Shown here: positions 56,327-64,000 of the stretch, piece after piece
Layout: each line of letters opens with the position of its first letter
Position numbering within the stretch: the first letter of the stretch is position 1
Assembly (NCBI GenBank): GCA_001600415.1
Contig: BCJX01000014.1
Location: 402,004 to 466,003, forward strand
Direction: 5' to 3'
DNA length: 64,000 bases
From: Pascua guehoae
Lineage: Eukaryota > Basidiomycota > Tremellomycetes > Trichosporonales > Trichosporonaceae
Program-made: the position numbers and the translations under genes
The notes under the pieces: generated by a model
Databases searched by the model: none
Told to the model about the DNA's origin: nothing
The model's input: only the letters and a program-made list of their open reading frames with translations

Positions 56327-57943
56327 CTAGATGGCATAGTGCACGAGGTGCACACCGGGCGCCGCGAGGGCCGCCGCAACCTCATTTGTGAGCTCCTCGA
56401 GCGAGCTGGCGTGGACACCCGTGGCGCCAAACGCGCGCGCGAGCATGGGCCAGTCTGGCTGGTGGAGGTCAACGGCGATGGGCTTGATGTTGCGTTCCTC
56501 TTCGTTGCCCTTGATCTGCCTGTATCCGCCATTGTCGACGACGACGACGGTCATGTTGACTTTTTCTTGCACGGCCGTGGCAAATTCCTGGACGGCAAAC
56601 ATGAGGGCACCGTCGCCGACGAGGCAGAGGGTGGGTTTGTCGTCTGCGAGGGACGCGCCAATCGCGGCCGGGAGGCCGTAACCCAGCGTCGAGTAGGTGA
56701 GCATGTGGAGGAACTCGTTGGGCGCGTCGGGGCGGTACACGCTCGCGGCGGCATAGTAGGTGATCTGGGACGCGTCGCCGGTGACGACTGTACCTGGAGG
56801 TGTGGCCTTTGCGACTGCCTCGGCGACCTCGATGAGGGTCGTCGAGATGGCGGCGGCCTCTTTGGCCTGCACGGCGCGAATGTCAGTCACGCGAGCATGG
56901 GCGGCGGATACACGCTCGCCCGCTGCCTGGGTAATCGCCGCGGTGAGCTGGGGGAGCACGGTAGCGGCGTCGGCAACGAGCGTGATGGGCTTTGCGCCCT
57001 CGGCGCCCGGAGGCGGGATTGCGGCCTGGGTCGCGTCGACGTCGATGCGGATGAGCGTGCCCTTGATGTGGACGGGCTGGTTCCACAGCTCCATCTCGGC
57101 CGCCTTGGAGCCGACAATGACCACGACGTCGGCCGCGGCCAGCTCCTTCTTGACACACGGCAGGCGCAGCTCGGCACGGAGCGACAGCGGGTGCGATTCG
57201 GGGAAGACTCCCTTTCCGTTGATCGTCGTGACAACGGGCGCGCCGAGGCGCTCTGCGAGTTCGCGGAGCGCCTTGGCTGCGGGGATTGCACCCTGGCCGG
57301 CCCAGATGACGGGCCGCTCGGCCTTGGCGAGCGCCTGTGCGGCCGCCGCGAGCTGGTCGTCGGCAGCGACCGGGTGGGGCGGCGGTGCGCGCGCCTTGAG
57401 GAGCTCGGGCGGGACTGGGACGGCGGTTTCGAGGACATCGAGCGGGATCTCAATGTGCACCGGGCGCGCGCGGCCGGCAAACGACGCAAATGCGTCGTGT
57501 ACGCTCTCGAGCGCTGCCTCCATGCTCTCTGCGCGGCGGGACCAGCGCGCAATCGCACCCATGGCACCGACGGGGTCCTTGGTCTCGTGCAGCGGACCCT
57601 TGCCAATCGCCTCCTCACCGACAGGTGAACCGGGGGACAGGATGAGGAGCGGGTGCGACTCGCAGTGCGCCGTGCCCACCGACGAGAGAGTGTTGAGCAA
57701 GCCCGGGCCAGACGTGGCAATCACCACGCCCGGCGTGCCGCGCCGACGTGTAAACCCAATCGCGGCGTAGCCGGCACCTTGCTCGTGCCGCGTCGTGATG
57801 GCGCGGATGCCCAGCTTGTTGAGCTCGCGGTAAAACTCGAGCGAGTGTGTGCCGGGGATACCAAAGGCGTGGTCAACACCGTACGCACGCAGGAGCGTCA
57901 TGACCGCCACGCCCGGCGTCATCTTCTCGAGGGCCACTGTCAT
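56327..57943 (-). CDS. ThDP-dependent 2-oxoacid decarboxylase / acetolactate-synthase-like enzyme, intronless, 538 aa
   Basis: One exon runs from ATG 57943 to TAG 56327. An in-frame ATG at 58039 would only add a Thr-repeat leader. The N-terminal PYR domain has RAYGVDHAFGIPGTHSLEFY and the catalytic glutamate in RHEQGAGYAA, then GVVIATSGPGLLNTLSSVGT. The central domain has RPVIWAGQGAIPAAKALREL. The C-terminal PP domain has GYGLPAAIGASLADDKPTLC, then LVGDGALMFAVQEFATAVQE and VVVVDNGGY, the metal/ThDP-binding GDG-N motif. This is the acetolactate synthase/benzoylformate decarboxylase superfamily; it resembles bacterial AruI-type enzymes more than mitochondrial Ilv2. No mitochondrial presequence is evident. 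The reaction is uncertain. It is convergent with the Cys-Gly gene. Confidence 0.88.
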   Translation of the reverse strand: MTVALEKMTPGVAVMTLLRAYGVDHAFGIPGTHSLEFYRELNKLGIRAITTRHEQGAGYAAIGFTRRRGTPGVVIATSGPGLLNTLSSVGTAHCESHPLLILSPGSPVGEEAIGKGPLHETKDPVGAMGAIARWSRRAESMEAALESVHDAFASFAGRARPVHIEIPLDVLETAVPVPPELLKARAPPPHPVAADDQLAAAAQALAKAERPVIWAGQGAIPAAKALRELAERLGAPVVTTINGKGVFPESHPLSLRAELRLPCVKKELAAADVVVIVGSKAAEMELWNQPVHIKGTLIRIDVDATQAAIPPPGAEGAKPITLVADAATVLPQLTAAITQAAGERVSAAHARVTDIRAVQAKEAAAISTTLIEVAEAVAKATPPGTVVTGDASQITYYAAASVYRPDAPNEFLHMLTYSTLGYGLPAAIGASLADDKPTLCLVGDGALMFAVQEFATAVQEKVNMTVVVVDNGGYRQIKGNEEERNIKPIAVDLHQPDWPMLARAFGATGVHASSLEELTNEVAAALAAPGVHLVHYAI

Positions 57944-60900
57944 GGTCGTGTGATGTGCTGTGGTAGTGGTGGTGGTAGTGGTGGTGAGTGGGTGTGTAAC
58001 GAGGGGGATACGGGGCCCAGTGTGGGGAAAATGTCCCAACTATAAGCATGCGGTGAGTAGAATGGTGGGGAGGGCAGGGTTCATCGGCCATGGCCGACCG
58101 GGACGGACCATCTGTGCCTTGGCAGGCATTTTCCAACAAGAAGTCGGCTTGACAAGTCACTCGACAACAAGACGAGTTGCAACTCGTCCGAGGTAACGTG
58201 GTTTGGAAACTGAACTTCATGCAGGCTACTCACTCAGAAGAGTGTGCGGATCGCCTTCACGCGCTACGGGCGCGTCTTTGCATTGTCCTCACGGTTCGAT
58301 TCCTTGTGGACGATGACTTCCATGATCGCCGCCGCCCTCCACTCCTGTCGGTGTTTATGCATCCGCAAGTCGCCGAACTCGCCCGTGCCCGTGTGATATT
58401 AACTCGCCCGACTCCGATAGGCCTGGAATTGAAATGCTGACTGAAACAGAGAGTTCGCAGGCGTTGCCGACGTTCACGGGAGTTGCCAACGCAATATAAA
58501 AGACTGCCGGCCAGCCAAAGCCGTAACCCGTGAACCGCTGACATGGCCCATCGCCACTTCGAGTCGAGAAACGAGCTTTCATACCTCGTGAAGTGCCGAC
58601 TGGCATGGTGAAGACCTAGCGGGCTATGCGGTGTCTGGAAAACGGCACGCGAGTGCCTCTGTTCCAATGGTGTTGCATCAGCCAGTGTCCAAGAGATCAA
58701 TGTGCACTTTCGGATCATGGAGCATGACTCCATGCCCACCATGGATGAGATGAAGCTCTGTACGGTGACTCATACCACACGACAAACGTACGTACTGCGT
58801 TGTTTCTATTCCTCACGCGCCCGGGGGGGGGGGGGGGGGGATAGACAAAGCAGCCATTGGCGCTATGTCGCGGCCTAAAAGCTTTACGCGTACCTACACA
58901 AACTGTATCTCACACGCATCGCGACGCGCCCAAGTTTCAATACGGGTGCCACATAAGTGGGTCCTGGGAAGTTGCGCGTCGCCGGTACCCACCGTTGCAT
59001 GTCACCACGTTCAGGACCGGCGACTAGGTAGATGCCGAGGTGCGTGCCGGCGGCTGCCGGTGCTAGCCGCGAGGCACTCTAGCGATCCCGACGCCATCGG
59101 TCACGACGCACAGCTCTCCACGTAGTGTACCGGCAGCACAGCGTCCTGGCAAGCGGACCATTCCACGCCGGTATTCGCTTGGCGAAGGCGACCTGTCCGT
59201 TTCATAATGACCAAGGTCCAGCGAGGTCTTGTGAAACAGCAGCCACTTGTACAACTGCGAACACGTCTCAACGTCAGGCACCATATACCTGGCATCCATA
59301 CTCACCACCTCGTGCCTTTTTTCGGCCAAACGGAGACCGGAGACCGATGACTGTTACAATATTTTAAACTGGACGATTAGCCGATAATCTTGTATTGTCA
59401 GGACGTTGGGCAGGACTAACCGGTGATCTATGCCTGTGACAGGTCACCATAATCTAAGCGAGGTCACGGGAGCCCTTGAGACGATTGCGCTGAGCACATT
59501 ATACACCACATGTTGACGGCGACCGGGGGGTGTCGGTTCACCGGGCCGACCGTTCAGGTTTTACTTGGAAGAACTGTCCGATGTGCGTGCATTCGTGTGC
59601 TAAAAAGACGTGACTGCGCCAGGGGGACCTATTGAACTGTTGACACGCATGGGAGTGAAAGACGGAGGAGCACTAGAAGGACTACTTGAAGTAACTGGTG
59701 ACCATGTCCGATGGAAAACGCCGCTGGCTCAGGACATGGACTAAAACGAGGTGTTTGAAGGGGCGTGATGGCGTCCAAAACGAGGCCCGTATTGCCGGCG
59801 CTGTCCTCATCGGCCGCCTCTTATGTCGGTGGCTGGGTGTGCATGTCGTCGTGGAGGGTGTTATCCGAGTCCCCCGGAAAGTCTTGACAACGGGCGGCGT
59901 GCCAGTCGAAAACAACCATGTGAGAGCCGGTGATGTCACTGTCCCTGACGCGGCGCACGCTAACAACGAATGCTCTGCTCTATGCGGTGGTAACAAGACT
60001 GCACCGGGCAAACGTCTGAGACAGCCCTAAATAATTTTCTTACGGCCGAGAGAGGCGTTCCAGCACGACGACCCGAGCAGGAACAAAAAGGTGCCGTCAT
60101 CCGATGCCATTGCCGGCGGTTCCAAGACCCATGTGAGCTGTTTTTCCCTGAGCACATGTCCACTTTAGCACACCCTAAGTGCACCCCTGACATCCTGATA
60201 TGGCGAGTGCAATGTGGCAGAAAGGTTTTGGCTGCCCACATGTCTCCAGTTCCATTGGTTGATCGAGTGCATGACGTTGAAAATAGGGGGACAGGACGAA
60301 AAGTTTTGATACATACCACTGGCGCTAGTAGCTGGGCTGGCGCAGGGGAACAGAGGTGCGCAGAACGCCCAACTGCCCCTTGTTCCAAGCGACAAACCTT
60401 TGGCACGCCAGTGGTCAATGGTTTGTGCGTGGGTGGCGCGCGTGGTGCGGCAATAGCGACAGTAGCGGCAGTAGCGGTGCGCCTCGTACCGGACGATACG
60501 GCACATACAGCAGGCGAAACGCCGCAAACAATGTTCCAGCATACTGTGCCCACGCCGATAAGGTGTATCTTCGGCGCATTGTCCCTAGACTGCACTTTGC
60601 ATTCCCGGAACATCTGCGTCGCTAGCTCGGCATTGACGTAAGAGGTCCTTTGCTCTCTGCACGCGTCGGGCGCACCGGCGCACCGCCGGATGCACCAGAC
60701 ACGGCGGTCACACTGAGCACGCCGAGGCACTCACTAGCGCTGGGGAAGCTGTTTGGGGGTTGGACCCAAAATTTTAATCCTTCCTTCGCTCTTGTGCCGA
60801 CATAGCGCTTCGGTCCTCCGCTGCGCAGCAGGTGCGAGTGCGCCGGCGTGCCGCCTTTGCACTCGACACCCCGCTGGACGTGACCATCCCCCCGACGTGT

Positions 60901-61127
60901 TCCCCAGGGCGGGGTTTGGGGACAAGACGCTAACTAGGGTGGGGGTGGGTCGAGTGATCAGACGGGTGGGCGCGGGGAGAAGCGGGGTCACTAAGCTAAG
61001 CAGATGTGTTATGCCTGGCGCCTTGTACGCCGGCGCGGGTCGTCCGCCTCCACTCTTTTTTTTTTCTTGGCTATTGTTTACCGTGACGTTAGAGTGGGAT
61101 GGGTCGATGTCGGGTGGGATGTGGTTG
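57944..61127. other. Gene-poor region of about 3 kb
   Basis: An ACC/GTGGT microsatellite (57957-57985) lies upstream of the ThDP enzyme. A G run of about 19 nt lies at 58822-58840. Long overlapping frames at 59.9-60.7 kb lack ATG starts, splice signals and domain-like sequence. No transposon motif was seen. Confidence 0.45.
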
Positions 61128-61135
61128 TATAAAAG
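61128..61135 (+). promoter_or_regulatory. TATA box of the sugar transporter gene
   Basis: TATAAAAG lies 117 nt upstream of the ATG at 61252, at a typical distance for a short leader. The leader ends CCGCCACCATG, a good start context. Confidence 0.75.
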
Positions 61136-61251
61136 AACGGGCGTCGACGTGTTCAGAGTCCCTTGTGCTTTGTTTGTTACTTTTACTTTACTGAAAAGGC
61201 GCTACCTCGAGTCAACTTGCCACACACACACACGACACTACTACCGCCACC

Positions 61252-63101
61252 ATGCCGGCGTTTATCAACCAAAACAACGAACGCTCCCTCCAACTCGTCC
61301 AGAAGCCTGGAGTCAGCGAGTATGCTGGTCTGAGCGGACAGAGGCTGCTCGCTGCCATTGTCGGTATCGGCACCACTGGGTTCATGCTCTTCGGTTATGG
61401 TGAGTAGAAATGGGAGGGTGTGGAAGTGGCGCAACCGCTGACTCTCCAGACCAGGGCCTGATGTCGGGTATCATTGCCTCGCCCCAGTTCAACCGCGAGT
61501 TCCCTGCGACGCACCAGCGTGACCGCTACGACGTGCACACGGGCACTGTCCAAGGATCAGTCACCGCGTGCTACGAGGTCGGCTGCTTCTTCGGCGCCAT
61601 GTTTGCCTACTTTGTCGGCGAGTGGGCTGGCCGCCGGCGGATGATGCTCATGGGCGCCATTGTCATGATCATCGGTACCATTATCACGGTCACTGCATTT
61701 GGCCCCGGGTCTCTCGAGCACCCGGGCAACGTCGGCGGCTTTGTGCAGTTTATTATCGGACGAGTTATAACGGGTCTGGGTAACGGCGCCAACACGGCGA
61801 CCATCCCAAGCTGGATTGCCGAGACGTCCAAGGCACACAACCGCGGCTTCCTCATCTGCATGGAGGCATCGACCGTCGCTGTCGGCACGGTCATTGCTTA
61901 CTGGGTTGACTTTGGCCTGAGCTACGTCGACACGTCGGTCTCGTGGCGCTTTCCCATCGCCCTCCAGATTCTCTTTGCCGTTGTCCTGATTGCCGGTGTC
62001 CTTGTCCTCCCCGAGTCGCCCCGCTGGCTGGTCATGCACAACTACGAGGCTGAGGCGCTCCGCGTCACTGCTGCCCTCCGTGCCGAGCCTGCCTCGTCTC
62101 CCGAGGCCATTGCCGAAAAGGACCGCATGGTCGAGGCCATCGACGCCCAGGTCAACGCCAAGGCGTCCAAAAAGGATATTCTCAAGCTCGGCAAGAATCA
62201 GCACCTCACCCGCGCGCTCGTCGGCGCCTCTACCCAGCTCTTCCAGCAGATTGGCGGCTGCAATGCGGTCATTTACTACTCGACCATCCTGTTCGAGTTC
62301 CAGGTCGGCATGGAGCACCGCATGTCGCTCATCATGGGCGGTGTCCTCTCGGTCGTCTACATGCTCTTTGCGCTCCTCTCTTTCGTCCTCGTCGAACGCG
62401 TCGGCCGTCGCAAGCTCTTCCTCATCGGCACTGTCGGCCAGGCCGTCGCCATGTTCATCACCTTTGGCTGCATGATGAAGACGCTGCCCAACGGTGACGT
62501 CGACCCGTCCGTCGCCAAGGGCGCCGCGTTTGGCCTCTTCCTCTTCATTGCCTTCTTTGGTGCCACCTGGCTCCCGCTCCCCTGGCTCTACCCTGCCGAG
62601 CTCAACTCGATGCCCGTCCGTACCCAGGCCAACGCCATTTCCACCATGACCAACTGGATTTCCAACTTCCTCGTCGTCCAGGTCCTCCCGACAATGACCG
62701 CGTCGATCCAGGGATGGACCTTTTTCTTGTTCGCCATGGCAAACGTCATGTTCCTGCCGTTTATCTGGTTCTTCTACCCCGAGACGTCGGGACGCACCCT
62801 CGAAGAGTTTGATGTCCTCTACGCCCACTCGCACATCTCGGGCAAGCCCGTGTACAAGGTCGCAGCCGAGCTCCCCAAGCTCACCGACCACCAGGTCCAG
62901 GTCATGACCGACCGCTATGCGATCCACGACCACAACAACAACAACGACGTCGAAACCGGCTCCATCGACACGACCCTCCCTCCCCCCAGCCCCGACATGG
63001 CGTCCGAGAAGCCCTTCCGCGCCCATGGTGACGCGTCGCCCGCGGACCAGTCGACTCGTGTCCCCTCGGTCGACGAGACCAGCAAGGAGGCCCACGCGTA
63101 A
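61252..63101 (+). CDS. MFS sugar transporter, 599 aa
   Basis: Exons 61252-61399 and 61450-63101 join in frame. Twelve hydrophobic segments are expected. Signatures present are GYDQGLMSGIIASPQFNREF, GEWAGRRRMM, GRVITGLGNGANTATIPSWI, VLPESPRWLVMHNYEAEALR, QLFQQIGGCNAVIYYSTILF, ERVGRRKLFLIG, YPAELNSMPVRTQANAISTM and FFYPETSGRTLEEFD. These place it in the fungal sugar porter family (hexose/disaccharide:H+ symporters) at the plasma membrane. The substrate cannot be assigned from sequence. The C-terminal tail is long, with an Asn run and a Ser/Pro-rich end. The TATA promoter suggests regulated expression. Confidence 0.95.
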
Positions 63102-64000
63102 ACAATAATCAAACCGAGCAAGAGCTGGGCGCCCTTGCCCCGGCCGTCTCGTTTACTGTATCGTTACATTTGGATGCGCATTACATAATAGACTCTGTAG
63201 ATATAGAGGGCATTCAGATGCACCAAAGTGCGCGCTGCTGTTGCTGTGGTGCGTGTTGGAGCAGGGTAGACACGTAGACTGTTAGTCGGCTCATGGCAGG
63301 CAGTCGATGGTGTCGGCCACGTCCACTATGTCCTGCATGTCAATGCCGCATGCCAGCCTCGCCTTGTTCCCCAACCAAATCTCCCCACGACCCCATTGCT
63401 ACGTGCATCACCCTTGACCGAGGGCTTGGTGTACTGGCAGCACAAGTGGGACGGGAAAGTATTGAGACTGCCACGTTGACCTCAGTACGCATGCGCAGTC
63501 TCGTACAGAAAATCGGTCTCCTACCCTTGTCCCGAGATCATTGTCCTTGATGTTCATGGTGGCTGCCCCAGCGGTCTACGCTCTTAGGGGGACGTACAGC
63601 CATGTATTTAGGAAGGCTGTCATGGACGTGGTGTGCAGTAATGGCGGCACTCTACTGGACCCCGTGTCGAACCAGACAATCGACGAAGAGGGGGTGCGCT
63701 TGCCGCAGGTCGAGGAGGAAGCGTTCCAAATCACCCGATCTGGCAAAGGCAGGTGGAGTGCGCCTGGTGGGTTATAGTACAGTTGCTTGACCCCAATATG
63801 GTAGGAGTTACCATAATGCACTGCTTCCTCCTCGTGCCATCGGATTGATGTACTTGGAGAGTGGCCATGCTCAACATCGCGCGCGACCAAGCTCAATGTG
63901 GCCGGCTCACTGTGATGCTATGCGTACGCGGGCGGCGGGAAGCAGTTGCAGGCGCTGAGCGAGGGCGGTACGTGTGGTGTAAACGATAGTACGAGAGATG
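63102..64000. other. Right-hand flank, no complete gene
   Basis: The 3' flank of the transporter is AT-richer (63120-63215). Near the right edge the plus strand reads YAYAGGGKQLQALSEGG and then a GTACGT donor (about 63920-63975). This may be the first exon of a gene that continues outside the window. No start could be fixed. Confidence 0.35.

Noticed and set aside
56276..57628. 450-codon plus-strand open frame
   Set aside because: It is antisense to the ThDP enzyme, whose motifs are unambiguous.
58294..58304. B-box-like GGTTCGATTCC
   Set aside because: No A box, no acceptor stem and an imperfect T stem around it, so no tRNA was called.
59960..60730. 256-codon minus-strand frame in the gene-poor right part
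   Set aside because: It does not begin with ATG, overlaps another open frame on the plus strand, and its composition does not look like a folded protein.
61557..63095. 512-codon minus-strand open frame
   Set aside because: It mirrors the sugar transporter exon on the opposite strand, a common artefact in GC3-rich genes.

Overview
This window looks like nuclear DNA of a basidiomycetous yeast, most likely a GC-rich tremellomycete of the Trichosporonales type (an inference; no marker locus is present). The reasons are the fungal housekeeping genes, many short introns (mostly 35-60 nt) with GTNNGT donors and CTNAC/CTNAT branch sites, very short exons, and two genes whose first coding exon is only the ATG. 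There are no operons, no CRISPR and no complete transposon. One 45-base run of N marks an assembly gap at 53046-53090.

Layout. 1-963 holds most of a CCDC124/Lso2-type ribosome-associated gene (minus strand, cut by the left edge). 964-8474 is gene-poor: a TATA promoter driving a small spliced orphan gene, a hairpin/dispersed repeat family, an 88-bp tandem repeat and an interrupted tRNA-Gly-like element. 8475-9798 is a nine-exon C2H2 zinc-finger gene with a pair of compensating frameshifts, followed upstream by a repeat-built membrane-protein gene (about 9966-10593, 5' end unresolved). 11837-15171 is a divergent pair, ribosomal protein eS4 (minus) and inositol monophosphatase (plus, 14 exons including a 4-nt exon). 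17629-23521 encodes a large five-C2-domain tricalbin, and 24195-26967 a long acidic low-complexity protein. 29937-35679 carries a small acidic orphan and two tandem F-box-like paralogues.

36654-38833 is a divergent respiratory pair, QCR8 and a complex-I-like small membrane protein. 39373-42378 holds eIF3i and PNO1 on the minus strand, and 42792-45010 a coiled-coil RING protein divergent from PNO1. 45610-47882 is a secreted/single-pass surface protein. 48698-50611 is an NAD(P)H-dependent medium-chain reductase. 51942-52819 is an orphan. 53693-56139 is an orphan ending in a Cys-Gly repeat domain. 56327-57943 is an intronless ThDP-dependent enzyme. 58-61 kb is gene-poor, and 61252-63101 is an MFS sugar transporter with a good TATA box.

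The genes do not form one pathway. Translation and ribosome biogenesis (CCDC124, eS4, eIF3i, PNO1) and respiration (QCR8, complex-I-like) account for most recognisable genes. The accessory parts (1.6-11 kb, 31-36 kb, 50-61 kb) hold lineage-specific or decaying genes, and the most unusual structures are found there. Exon coordinates were derived by hand from splice signals and reading frame, and no homology search was run.
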